DNA from: Bradyrhizobium sp. sBnM-33
GTDB lineage: Bacteria > Pseudomonadota > Alphaproteobacteria > Rhizobiales > Xanthobacteraceae
DNA length: 64,000 nucleotides
Assembly (NCBI RefSeq): GCF_032917945.1
Contig: NZ_CP136624.1
Coordinates: 9,120,955 to 9,184,954, forward strand
Reading direction: 5' to 3'
Shown piece by piece: positions 26,259-35,010 of the stretch (positions are counted from its first letter, which is position 1; every line of letters starts with the position of its first letter). The translations under genes and the position numbers were made by a program. Below the pieces are notes generated by a model. That model saw only the letters and a list, made by a program, of their open reading frames with translations. It did no database searches and had not been told where the DNA came from.

Positions 26259-26863
26259 TGCGATTAGAACGCATGCTCGAACTTGATGTCATTGAGGCCC
26301 CCGCGGCCGCAGCCCTCGCGCTGGACCCAATAAAAACCCGGTTGTTGGCGGCGCTGTCACAGCCCGCCTCGGCCGCTGCGATCGCCGAACGGATTGGCCT
26401 CACGCGCCAGAAAGTGAACTACCACCTGCGCGCCTTGGAGGATCACAAGCTGGTCAAGCCGGCCGAAGAGCGCCAATGGGGCGGTCTCACGGAGCGCCTC
26501 ATGATCGCGACGGCATCGTCCTATGTCGTCTCGCCGGCTGCGTTAGGTCCGATCGGCGCCGATCCGGCACGCAACAACGACCGTCTATCAGCCAGCTATC
26601 TCATCGCCCTGGCGGCCCGCATCGTCCGCGAGGTCGGCGACCTCTGGCGGACTGCCCGCCAGAACGACAAGCGTCTCGCCACCCTTTCGATCGACACCGT
26701 CATCCGCTTCCGATCGCCCACAGATCGCGCGGCCTTCACCTCCGATCTCACCAATGTCGTCGCGGCGCTGGCGGCGCGCTATCACGACGAGAGTGCGCCG
26801 GGCGGACGACCGCACCGGCTCGTCGTGGCGTCCTATCCCGCGCCCCCCGGCGCTCGGCCCTGA
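26258..26863 (+). CDS. ArsR-family transcriptional regulator
   Basis: A 201-residue regulator with a winged helix at about residues 10-75 (DPIKTRLLAALSQ, then AAIAERIGLTRQKVNYHLRALEDHKLV). The C-terminal half is a possible dimer or sensor region without metal-binding cysteines. ATG 26258 is used; a TTG two codons earlier lies within the palindrome. It precedes by 11 bases an SRPBCC-domain gene, the usual partnership in which the regulator controls the following gene. The palindrome at 26239-26258 fits self-repression. Confidence 0.85.
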   Translation: MRLERMLELDVIEAPAAAALALDPIKTRLLAALSQPASAAAIAERIGLTRQKVNYHLRALEDHKLVKPAEERQWGGLTERLMIATASSYVVSPAALGPIGADPARNNDRLSASYLIALAARIVREVGDLWRTARQNDKRLATLSIDTVIRFRSPTDRAAFTSDLTNVVAALAARYHDESAPGGRPHRLVVASYPAPPGARP

Positions 26864-26874
26864 AAGGATCCCCC

Positions 26875-27678
26875 ATGCCCCTCAAGAAGGATGAAACCGG
26901 AAAGCGTTGGGTCGAGATGGAGTTGATCGTGCCTGGCACGCCTGAGCAGGTGTGGCAGGCGATGGCGACGGGACCCGGCAATACGGCCTGGTTCACCAAG
27001 ACCAGCGTGGACGAGCAGATCGGTGGCGACATCCACTTCGACTTCGGTCCTAATGGAAGCTCCACGGGCGAAGTCACGGCCTGGGAGCCGCCATTCCGCT
27101 TCGGTTATGTCGAGCGCAACTGGAGCGAAGGCGCGCCGCCGGTCGCGACCGAGATCACCATAACCAGCAGGTCGGGCGGCCGGTGTGTGGTTCGCATGGT
27201 CCATTCACTGTTTGCCTCGACAGACGATTGGGATGATCAGCTCGAAGGGTTCGAAAGCGGCTGGCCCGGCTTCTTTGAAGTGCTGCGCGTCTACCTCTCG
27301 CACTTCGCGGGCAAGAAGGCGGCCTCCTTCTACGCCATGGCTAGCGACGAAGGCCACCAGTCCGGGGTCTGGAAACGGCTAACCGAAAAACTCGATCTCG
27401 CCGCCGCGAACGTCGGCGAAGAGCGGACGACACCACAACAGCCAGAGAGCCTGTCCGGCATGGTCGAACGCGTGCAGCAGGACGCCAAGCAGCGCTACAT
27501 CATGCTGCGCCTGAATGCTCCGGCCCCCGGTATCGCCCTCATCGGAACCTACGGCACCGGCAGCGGTACAAATGCGAGCATGGCCATCTATTATTATGGC
27601 GACGACGCCGAGCAGCACGCCGCGGCGAGCGAGCCGCGATGGCGGCATTGGTTCGGCGAGAGCTTCAAGCGGCCTTAG
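26875..27678 (+). CDS. SRPBCC (AHSA1-like) domain protein
   Basis: A 267-residue START/Bet v1-fold protein. The first 150 residues show the AHSA1 pattern: WVEMELIVPGTPEQVWQAM near the start, a central GEVTAWEPPFRF and VRMVHSLF. The last 110 residues are an extra domain of unknown role. Such proteins bind hydrophobic ligands; the natural ligand is unknown. The frame is open much further upstream inside the regulator gene, but ATG 26875 is the first start after it and begins the domain. Co-transcribed with the ArsR gene. Confidence 0.8.
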   Translation: MPLKKDETGKRWVEMELIVPGTPEQVWQAMATGPGNTAWFTKTSVDEQIGGDIHFDFGPNGSSTGEVTAWEPPFRFGYVERNWSEGAPPVATEITITSRSGGRCVVRMVHSLFASTDDWDDQLEGFESGWPGFFEVLRVYLSHFAGKKAASFYAMASDEGHQSGVWKRLTEKLDLAAANVGEERTTPQQPESLSGMVERVQQDAKQRYIMLRLNAPAPGIALIGTYGTGSGTNASMAIYYYGDDAEQHAAASEPRWRHWFGESFKRP

Positions 27679-27752
27679 ATGCGGCAACGGCCCGACGGGC
27701 TGGGAGCGGAAGTTGATAAGTGTGACGCGAATGACGTCAGAGGTGACATGGC

Positions 27753-28283
27753 ATGTCCGATCCGCCCGACTTTCACGCTCCGCAATCGTCCTATTCAAGG
27801 GCAGATCTGCTCAAGTCGAGCGAAGGCGGTTATTTCGGCCCGGGCAATGCTCAGTTGCCGGCGCCGCCCATGCTGATGATGGACCGCATCGTCGAGATCA
27901 GCGCCGACGGCGGCGAATTCGGCAAGGGCCATGTCATCGGTGAGCTGGATATCACACCGGACCACTGGTTTTTTGATTGTCACCTTCGCGGCGATCCGGT
28001 GATGCCGGGGTGTCTGGGCCTGGACGCCATGTGGCAGATTATCGGTTACTGGCTAGGCTGGTCGGGCTCACCGGGCAAAGGCCGCGCGGTCGGCGTCGGC
28101 GAGGTGAAGTTTCGAGGGGACATCAAGCCATACACCAAGCGCGTGCGATACGAGGTCAGCATGCGCCATGTAAGGCGCGGCAGACTGGCTGTTGGAATTG
28201 CGAACGGCCGTGTCTTTGCCGACGACACCTGCGTCTATGTCGCCAGGGATATGCGCGTCGGACTGATAGCGCCGGCGACCTGA
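27753..28283 (+). CDS. fabA: 3-hydroxydecanoyl-ACP dehydratase/isomerase
   Basis: A 176-residue FabA. The catalytic pair is His77 in FDCHLRGDPVMPG and Asp91 in CLGLDAMW, 14 residues apart as in E. coli FabA, and the length is similar. The enzyme dehydrates 3-hydroxydecanoyl-ACP and isomerises it to the cis-3 form, the branch point of unsaturated fatty acid synthesis in the cytoplasm. The usual partner fabB is not next to it, so this may be a second copy or a relocated gene. Confidence 0.92.
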   Translation: MSDPPDFHAPQSSYSRADLLKSSEGGYFGPGNAQLPAPPMLMMDRIVEISADGGEFGKGHVIGELDITPDHWFFDCHLRGDPVMPGCLGLDAMWQIIGYWLGWSGSPGKGRAVGVGEVKFRGDIKPYTKRVRYEVSMRHVRRGRLAVGIANGRVFADDTCVYVARDMRVGLIAPAT

Positions 28284-28333
28284 CGGAAGGCGGCTCAAAT
28301 GTGGGCAGCCGCCGGCAGGTCCGCGTGCCAGCG

Positions 28334-28893
28334 CTACGGTCGCGCCACCTGCAGGTTTCGAAACTGCACCGCCGATCCGGCGTGATGGTTCTGGAGGCCG
28401 ATATGTCCGACCGGCTGTCGCGATGCGCCTCCAGTCGAGACACTTCTTCTCCGTTGATAACAACGCTTATCGTCGATCCGATGGCATGCACCTCGAACCT
28501 GTTCCATTGCCCGACGGGTCGCGATGCAAACCTGACCGCCGGAGCGAGTTGATAGATGGCTCCGGTGAAATGAAGCGGGCTCTCGAGCGACTGCTTTTCG
28601 GGATCGAGTCCTCGATCATCGATCTGGATTTCATACCCGTGCTCAATGGCCGGTTGGGGACTGTCGGCCAACGGCGGGCAGCGCAGAAATACTCCGGAGT
28701 TATCGTCCAGCGAGCTCAGGCGCCACTCGACGGTCAGCACCAGGTCATCGAAAAGCTCCTCGGCATACCAAAACAGGCCCGGCCCGCCAAAACTCTCGAC
28801 CACCCCTTCGGCGACCTTTCGGAAGCCGCCCGGACCGGCCATTCGCCAACCCGAGAGACGACTTGCCGCAAGCAAGTTCGGAGACTTGGACAT
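28334..28893 (-). pseudogene. DUF1080 (3-keto-disaccharide hydrolase-like) protein, frameshifted
   Basis: A concanavalin-like DUF1080 domain is readable from ATG 28893. Typical parts are GVFLRCPP, YEIQIDDRG and FEVHAIGSTISVVING. After EAHRDS (about 28423) the continuing frame turns to Arg-rich nonsense, while the neighbouring frame gives the expected end PVGHIGLQNHHAGSAVQF and a stop at 28334. One missing C in a CC run would restore a 187-residue protein. DUF1080 proteins act on sugars, sometimes as 3-ketoglycoside hydrolases. No signal peptide is seen with this start. Confidence 0.7.
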
Positions 28894-29043
28894 TTTGAAC
28901 GCGATCGCCAATTCGTCTGGGATTAGACCTGCGATCTCTCATCGACGCCTGTCGACGGTTAGGGTTCCTGAATTTGTCGACCCTAGTGCGTCACAGGTCG
29001 TCTATCTCAGTAGCGAATGCCCGTTCCCTTTGAACGCGTCCCG

Positions 29044-29268
29044 TCAGTTCACGGCGCGACTTGCGGAGTGGCTTGGCGTATTGCCGGAAGCCGCCTGACA
29101 GAAAGCTTCAAAATAGGCTTCCAGCTCCGCTACGGCGCGATGTTCCCATTCCCTGGCTTGCGCCAGCAAGGAACCGCTATGAATCGGCCGGAAGGCCGCC
29201 GTCTGGCGGCACAGCGACGCGATGGTGCGGTAGCGGCGAACGTTTTCCATGATGGCCAGCCCGTTCAT
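29044..29268 (-). CDS. small conserved-type hypothetical protein
   Basis: A 74-residue protein, start chosen at ATG 29268 because GGGGAG lies 9 bases upstream. It contains ENVRRYRTIASLCRQTAAF and a helix AQAREWEHRAVAELEAYFE. I recognise this as a small family common in Bradyrhizobium genomes, without known function. It is probably cytoplasmic and helical. Confidence 0.65.
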   Translation of the reverse strand: MNGLAIMENVRRYRTIASLCRQTAAFRPIHSGSLLAQAREWEHRAVAELEAYFEAFCQAASGNTPSHSASRAVN

Positions 29269-29446
29269 TGCTTGGATCTCCCCATTCCCTTTCCCGGGCA
29301 CGAATTTGCGGCAGAACGATTTTCGATTAGTTAGCGGGACTGGAAGAGAGCGCGTGTGGTTTCCGAACCGTTGACGGGCCCTCAACCGGCGGAAGAGGCG
29401 CGGCACTCGGCCGTCCCAACAAACATTCAGGCTGGAGCCAAGCGCT

Positions 29447-29698
29447 TCACTCGTTCGTACGGATCGTTGGTGGCGAAGCATTGCTGCTCGAACAGATAAC
29501 ATCCTGCGAACGATTGTCAGCCGAAAACAACGACACCTCGATCCCCTCACGCCCGACCAATGAGATCAGTCGCGTGCAGGCAAAGTAAGCCAGCCCGAGG
29601 CCGAGAAATGATGCAGACAAGATCGCAATCACGAACAGCGACTTTGCCCGCCTTCCCTGCAGCGATGGTTGCGAGATACTGGCGGCAATGACTGACAT
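29447..29698 (-). CDS. small single-pass membrane protein
   Basis: An 83-residue frame with one clear membrane segment (about residues 19-40, SLFVIAILSASFLGLGLAYF) flanked by arginines and lysine on the N-terminal side. The rest is short and polar. The family is not recognised, and coding status rests on the single hydrophobic helix and reasonable composition. Confidence 0.4.
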   Translation of the reverse strand: MSVIAASISQPSLQGRRAKSLFVIAILSASFLGLGLAYFACTRLISLVGREGIEVSLFSADNRSQDVICSSSNASPPTIRTNE

Positions 29699-29883
29699 TC
29701 GCTCGGCCTGAGAATGATGAGTTGGACCGGAGCCGTCGCCGATAGCGACGACGGTTCAGCCTCGCCGCCGGTCGCGCGGGAGACGGTGGACGGGCGACGA
29801 AGCCGCGCGATCTGCGCTTGTTCGGCAACTAAGGACGGGATGCCGCGGGTGACGACTCATCCAACCGAGAGTCAAGCCCGGTC

Positions 29884-30402
29884 CTAATGATGCTTGTGCG
29901 CGACACTATTGACGCCACTGACGGCGGCTCCGACGTTTTCCTCGACGTTGTAGATGATGTCGACGGGCCCCGCTTTCTCGAACACCAGCGTGCCCTTCAC
30001 CTTCTGGCCGATCAGGAACGGCTCCTTGAGGCCCATCAGCAGGATGCGATAGGCGCCGGGCTTGAGCTCCACGGTCTTGCCGGGCTTGATCTCGAGACCG
30101 TTTGCGAGCGGGCGCGTCTTCGCCATACCGTCCACATCGACCACCTCGTGCACCTCGATCTGGCTTGCCGCGGGCGACGTGCCGCCGATCAGACGATCCG
30201 CAGTCTTTCCCTTGTTGGTGATGGTGAGATAGCCGCCGGCGATATTGGCGTCCTTCGGGGTCGGGCGCGACCAGGGATGACCGATGTCGAGCGTGCCGAC
30301 CTTGAACTCGTGTGCGCCGGCGATGGTCGCAACGAGCAAACTCGCTGCGACAAAAATGGCCGCGGTGATAAACACAAAGATATCTCTGACGACGGTTGTC
30401 AT
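29884..30402 (-). CDS. PCu(A)C-type periplasmic copper chaperone
   Basis: A 172-residue exported protein. A membrane/signal segment spans about residues 8-28 and the PCu(A)C domain follows, with HPWSRPTPKDANIAGGYLTI and EVHEVVDVDGMAKTRP. In classical members the copper site is His, Met, Met and a C-terminal HxM. Here the motif reads HEV instead of HEM and the protein ends in HKHH, so ligands may differ. Such proteins deliver Cu(I) to cytochrome oxidase. I chose ATG 30402 because AGGA precedes it and a signal sequence starts there. It is divergent from an outer-membrane protein gene. Confidence 0.82.
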   Translation of the reverse strand: MTTVVRDIFVFITAAIFVAASLLVATIAGAHEFKVGTLDIGHPWSRPTPKDANIAGGYLTITNKGKTADRLIGGTSPAASQIEVHEVVDVDGMAKTRPLANGLEIKPGKTVELKPGAYRILLMGLKEPFLIGQKVKGTLVFEKAGPVDIIYNVEENVGAAVSGVNSVAHKHH

Positions 30403-30742
30403 AATTGTCCTACTCCGATACGCGCGCTGGACCGTAAGGCGTGTAGTGAAGCAATCGGACGCGAATACGGCTGGTGCTCGCCCTGATTGAGGCCAGCGCT
30501 GGACGTGATTGCGACTGCCGAATCGCGACGCGAAAAGCACTCGACGCACAACCGGCGAGTGATTACCCCCGCTTCGCCATTCGCCCAACACGCGACAGCC
30601 ACACAGACGCCGCGCCCGCGATCGCGCGCTCGCTTTTCCGCTTCGCTTCCGTCGCGAGCGGGCCGCGCTTCTCGCAAGATCCAGTCAATCTCGCGCCCGA
30701 TTGGGATGGCTAATCGCCAAGCAGTGAGTACAGGGGGCGTAT
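30403..30742. other. 340-base divergent promoter region
   Basis: Lies between the copper chaperone and the outer-membrane protein gene, which are transcribed away from each other. I see no convincing ORF; a specific operator was not identified. Confidence 0.4.
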
Positions 30743-31891
30743 GTGTGTGCGTATCTTAGACGGCCCGCGGCCGGCATCTTTTTATCCATGATACTTTTAC
30801 TCGCTGCTCCTGCGGAAGCGCATCATCCCGGCGGCGGGGGCAATACCGGCAGCGGCGGGCCCATCAACACCATCTCGGCTGACACGCTTTCCGAAGGACT
30901 GATCGCCGCATCGGTCCGCTATGAGTTCATCAGGCTGGGCCAGCTCAGCGAGGCCGATCTGCTCGCCGCCGCAAGCCGCGGCACGCACGCGCATTCGATT
31001 CGTTCGATCGACAGCGTCTCGCTTTCGGCCGCTTACGGCATCACCAACGATCTGACCGTTGCCGTTCGCGCGTCCGGCGTCCGTCGCTCGGATATCCGCG
31101 AGCCCGGGGAGCATATGCTGAGCGGCGGCCATACGGGCATGATGAGTGCGAGCGACATGGGCAGCCTGATGAGTCCCGATAGCATCAACCGACGCGGCAA
31201 CTCGGCGGGGTTCGGCGACGTCACCATGCTCGGGCAGTATCGTTTCCACAACAACGCGCAGAGCGGGACGTCGGCCGCCGTGCTGTTCGGCTTCAAGGCG
31301 CCGACCGGCAGCACCAGCCAGCGCGACGCCGCCGGCCAGCTTTTTCAGGCCCAGTTTCAGCCGGGCTCGGGTTCGTGGGACGGCCTGTTCGGCGCCGCCT
31401 TCACCAAGCGCTCCGGCCGCTGGTCGTTCGACGTGAGCGGCCTCTATTACCTGATCAGCACGGGCACGCAGGATACCAATCTCGGCGACCGCTTCCTGTT
31501 TGGCACCGCCGTGTCGTATCGCCTGGTCGGGCCTACCGGCTCGGCGAAGGAAGTGGAGCTGCACGAATACTGCATGCAGCCGCGCAATCAGTTGCAGGAG
31601 CATTGTCTCTATCACGCCAACCACGACCACAGCGACATGAAGAAGACGCCCTATACGCTCGACCTCGTTCTCGAGCTCAATGGCGAGTGGCACGACAAGC
31701 AGCGCATCGCCGGCATTCCCGATCCCAACTCAGGCGGCACCACGGTCTATCTCTCGCCCGGCGTGCGCGTGGGCTTCGATCGCTTCTCCGGCTTCGTTTC
31801 CGTCGGCGTGCCGGTCATCAACCAGCACAACGGCATTCAGTCCAAGCCTGATTACCGCGTGCTCACGGGGATCGGGGCGCGGCTGAATTGA
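30743..31891 (+). CDS. outer-membrane beta-barrel transporter-like protein
   Basis: A 382-residue exported protein. GTG 30743 has AGGGGG about 7 bases upstream; ATG 30788 is an alternative start. The signal peptide ends PAEAHH. The mature part is His/Gly rich at the start (HHPGGGGNTGSGG), then shows alternating beta-strand patterns with GFKAPTGS, and the last residue is preceded by a strand (YRVLTGIGARLN) typical of barrels. The HDH...HANHDHSD segment suggests metal binding. It resembles the phenol-degradation MetA-like outer-membrane family, and its pairing with a copper chaperone suggests metal traffic, which is an inference. Confidence 0.75.
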   Translation: MCAYLRRPAAGIFLSMILLLAAPAEAHHPGGGGNTGSGGPINTISADTLSEGLIAASVRYEFIRLGQLSEADLLAAASRGTHAHSIRSIDSVSLSAAYGITNDLTVAVRASGVRRSDIREPGEHMLSGGHTGMMSASDMGSLMSPDSINRRGNSAGFGDVTMLGQYRFHNNAQSGTSAAVLFGFKAPTGSTSQRDAAGQLFQAQFQPGSGSWDGLFGAAFTKRSGRWSFDVSGLYYLISTGTQDTNLGDRFLFGTAVSYRLVGPTGSAKEVELHEYCMQPRNQLQEHCLYHANHDHSDMKKTPYTLDLVLELNGEWHDKQRIAGIPDPNSGGTTVYLSPGVRVGFDRFSGFVSVGVPVINQHNGIQSKPDYRVLTGIGARLN

Positions 31892-31958
31892 ACAGTCCGC
31901 CAAACTTCAGCGAAGGCGGGGTACAGAGTGGGCATGACGAGCAAGCTTACGCCCGACG

Positions 31959-33656
31959 TCACGCGGCCCGAACATTGCCGAGGAATTTGCCGGTTTCGGC
32001 TTTGAGCAGCTCGGATTGCGACGTCAGTTGACCGGCGGCATTAAGCACGAGGCCCGCGGCAGCGTCGACCTTGCTCGAAGCTTCGCGCACGCCCGTGATG
32101 TTTTGCATAACTTCTTGGGCGCCTTGCGCCGCCTGCTGCACGCTGCGGGCAATCTCGTTGGTGGCGGCGCCCTGCTCTTCGACGGCGGCCGCAATGGAGC
32201 CCGTGATTTCGTTCATCTGCCCGATCGTGGTACCGATTTCGCGGATCGCGTTGACTGTCGAGCCGGTCGCATCCCGGATTTCCTGGATCTGGCTGGTGAT
32301 TTCGTCGGTAGCCTTTGCGGTCTGCGACGACAACGCCTTGACCTCGTTGGCGACGACAGCGAAGCCTCTGCCGGCCTCGCCGGCCCTGGCAGCTTCGATG
32401 GTCGCGTTCAACGCCAGCAAATTCGTCTGTCCCGCGATGGTCTGGATCAGCGCCATGACCTCGCCGATCTTTTGCGAGGCCTCGACCAGGCGGCCGACCA
32501 TGGCCTCGGTGCGGTTGGCCTGCCCAACGGCATTCTGGGCAATTGACGAAGATTGGGTGACCTGCCGCGCGATCTCCTGGATCGAGGATGACAACTCCTC
32601 CGCCGAGGCCGCAACGGTCTGCACGTTCGACGCCGTCTGCTCGGCGGCGGCCGCGACCCTCGCGCTCTGGTCCGTCGTTCCTACCGCAATCGTGGACATC
32701 GACGAGGCGGAGTTCTGCAGCTCGTCGGCGGCCGTTGCGGTGCCCCGGATTACCCCGCCAATGCTGCGCTCGAACTCGTCGGCGATGCGGGAAAGAACCG
32801 CTTGCCGCTCCTCGGCGGAACGGACCTTCATCGCTTCCTGCTCGGTGCGCAGCCGCGTGGTTTCGACCAGATGATCCTTAAATACCTGGAGGCTTCGCGC
32901 AATCCGGCCGATCTCGTTGGTCCGGTCGACGAAGGGAATCTCGGCCGCAAAATTGCCCTTGGCCAGTTCGTCCATGGCCGCGCAGGTCCTGTTTAGCGGA
33001 ACGACCAGGCCGCGGCCGAGCCAGAATGCCACGAAACCCGCGAGCGCCAAGCCGGCCAGCCCGGCGATCCCGGCCCAGATCATCCGGCGGAAGACCACCG
33101 CGTCGATATCGTCGACATAGGCGCCGGCCTGAAGCGCCAGAAGCTTGTCGCCTGCACCAAAGGACCCGACATAGGAGACCTTGCGGAGTTCGGCGCCACC
33201 GGCGGAGCGGGGCGAGAGATACTCGACAAAGCCGCCGCCGGCGCGCGCGGTCCGCACGATGTCCTGGATCAACAGCTTGCCGCTCTTGTCCTTGAACTCC
33301 CAGCGGTTGACGTTGATGTATTTCGGATTGGCATGCACATAGGTGACGCCGGCATCGGCACTTCCCGTGCCGTAGACGCCGATATAGTCGGAATATTCGC
33401 CCCAGCGCATGGCGCTGATCGAAGCAAAGGCCATCTGGCGCGCCTGGTCCGGAGCGATCCGGCCGGCTTTGGCCTCGCCTTCATGGTGAGCGAGAATCTT
33501 TACCGCGGCCTCGACCAGATTGCGGACCGTGGTCCGCCGCTCCTCCAGCACCGCGTCGCGCAACACCAGGATCTGCAGGGCGGAAACACCAAACAGCACG
33601 ATCGTCAGCGTCGCAATGATGATCGCAAAACGCTGATGGACGGTGAGGTTACGCAT
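31959..33656 (-). CDS. methyl-accepting chemotaxis protein with single Cache domain
   Basis: A 565-residue chemoreceptor. TM1 (about 10-32) and TM2 (about 190-212) enclose a periplasmic single-Cache domain ([22 protein letters not shown]). A HAMP domain (about 212-265) precedes the cytoplasmic signalling helices, whose hairpin tip reads [19 protein letters not shown]. It senses a small periplasmic ligand, possibly an organic acid, and signals to CheA. No chemotaxis genes are adjacent. The length and all domains look intact. Confidence 0.95.
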   Translation of the reverse strand: MRNLTVHQRFAIIIATLTIVLFGVSALQILVLRDAVLEERRTTVRNLVEAAVKILAHHEGEAKAGRIAPDQARQMAFASISAMRWGEYSDYIGVYGTGSADAGVTYVHANPKYINVNRWEFKDKSGKLLIQDIVRTARAGGGFVEYLSPRSAGGAELRKVSYVGSFGAGDKLLALQAGAYVDDIDAVVFRRMIWAGIAGLAGLALAGFVAFWLGRGLVVPLNRTCAAMDELAKGNFAAEIPFVDRTNEIGRIARSLQVFKDHLVETTRLRTEQEAMKVRSAEERQAVLSRIADEFERSIGGVIRGTATAADELQNSASSMSTIAVGTTDQSARVAAAAEQTASNVQTVAASAEELSSSIQEIARQVTQSSSIAQNAVGQANRTEAMVGRLVEASQKIGEVMALIQTIAGQTNLLALNATIEAARAGEAGRGFAVVANEVKALSSQTAKATDEITSQIQEIRDATGSTVNAIREIGTTIGQMNEITGSIAAAVEEQGAATNEIARSVQQAAQGAQEVMQNITGVREASSKVDAAAGLVLNAAGQLTSQSELLKAETGKFLGNVRAA

Positions 33657-33865
33657 TTCGTTTCTCTTCCTGGTGATTGAGAATTCCTATCAACACAATG
33701 TTAACCGACTGTTATCGGGTTGCGCGGTCGAACTGCAGCGTCCGATTGCGAGAATCGCGCTTGAAATGATGGCGCCGCGGCGACACAATGGCGCCTATCC
33801 TTCAAATACGGCGCCAGTGATTCCCGCACCCTGCGGATGGCATGGTGCGGCAAGAGTGACTCATA

Positions 33866-34177
33866 ATGGCTGAAGCCGATCTCGACCTCGTCATCCGGCA
33901 AATCGCAAAAGCGCAGAACAAGAGCCTCATGGCAGCCGTGAAGAAGCGGCGCGACCAGATCATGGCCCGCGCGGCCAAGGCAAAGGATAAGGAGACGCGG
34001 GACCAATTCCGGCTGATCGCCAAGAGCACGATGGAGCTCGGTACGGCCGCGGCCAAGCGGCTGCAAAACTCTGCGCAAAACACCGCCGATAGTTACGCGC
34101 GGGCGATCAGGAACGCGGCCGAGGAAGCGGCGGCGAAGAAGGCGGTGAAAAAGCCGGCCAAGAAGAAAGAGGCCTAA
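33866..34177 (+). CDS. lysine/alanine-rich histone H1-like small protein
   Basis: A 103-residue, strongly basic, helical protein. The last 20 residues are an AAKKAVKKPAKKKEA-type tail like that of bacterial histone H1-like proteins. The N-terminal part has amphipathic helices (DLVIRQIAKAQNKSLMAAV). The role is unknown; nucleic-acid binding is plausible from charge. Confidence 0.7.
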   Translation: MAEADLDLVIRQIAKAQNKSLMAAVKKRRDQIMARAAKAKDKETRDQFRLIAKSTMELGTAAAKRLQNSAQNTADSYARAIRNAAEEAAAKKAVKKPAKKKEA

Positions 34178-34312
34178 AGCTGCGGCTGTCGCGCCAACGG
34201 GCGATGCGGAGGAAGTTCTGTCCACACAGACAATGTCACGTGGCGAGACCCCCACCCCGGCCCTCCGCCGCAAGCGGGAGAGGGAGGTTGCCTCCTTCGC
34301 GTCGAACTTGAC

Positions 34313-34954
34313 CTAAGCTCGGTCCACGCCGAGCATCTTCATCAGCTTCAGCACCGCGCTGTCGGGCGTGGTCAGCACCGGCCGTCCCGTCGCCTCGGCG
34401 ACCGCGTCTGCCGCTGGCGCCAGGCTGTACTGGGCGAGCGCAATCAGGTCGCAGTCGCGCAAGCTCCTCGCTGCTTCCACCACCAGGCGGTCATGGGTCG
34501 CGCGATCGCCGCGATCGAGCGCGGCTAACGCGCCTTCCGCCAATTTGGGCACCAGCTCGACCCGCGACGGAAACTCCGGCGGCATCGAGGCAAGTGTCGG
34601 CGGGAACGTCGACAGCAGCCCGATCTTGCGGCCACGCGCGACCGCCTGCTCGATCATCGCCTCGTTGGGCTTGAGCACCGGCATCGGGGCGTGGGCCTGC
34701 GCGACGGCTTCGATGCAGGGGCCGAACGCCGAGCAGGTGAACAGGATCGCATCCGATCCGGTGCCGACGGCGTAGCGTCCGAGCCCGAGGAAGCGCTCTG
34801 TCATCGCATCGGTGAGCGCGCCGTCACGCGCCAGGTCGGCCGACAGGCTGTCGTCGAGCAGATTCATCAGGCGAGCCTCCGGCCAAAGCCTGGCGAAGGA
34901 GGCTTCGATCGGCACAATCGAATGTTTCAGGGCGTGGATCAGGGTAATGCGCAT
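34313..34954 (-). CDS. aspartate/glutamate racemase-family protein
   Basis: A 213-residue member of the Asp/Glu/hydantoin racemase superfamily. The N-terminal catalytic-type cysteine lies in FTCSAFGPC. The second cysteine of true racemases (usually in a GCT motif) is replaced by LAQYS, so it may not be a racemase but a decarboxylase- or isomerase-like relative. It lies next to amino-acid transport genes, suggesting an amino-acid or hydantoin-type substrate. Confidence 0.75.
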   Translation of the reverse strand: MRITLIHALKHSIVPIEASFARLWPEARLMNLLDDSLSADLARDGALTDAMTERFLGLGRYAVGTGSDAILFTCSAFGPCIEAVAQAHAPMPVLKPNEAMIEQAVARGRKIGLLSTFPPTLASMPPEFPSRVELVPKLAEGALAALDRGDRATHDRLVVEAARSLRDCDLIALAQYSLAPAADAVAEATGRPVLTTPDSAVLKLMKMLGVDRA

Positions 34955-35010
34955 GCGGTCAGTCTGGCTGCGGCGCGACTTGTGTCAACCCGCCGCGCCG
35001 CAACGTCTCA

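Noticed and set aside
30797..31693. 298-codon minus-strand ORF
   Set aside because: Antisense of the outer-membrane barrel gene; no recognisable domain.
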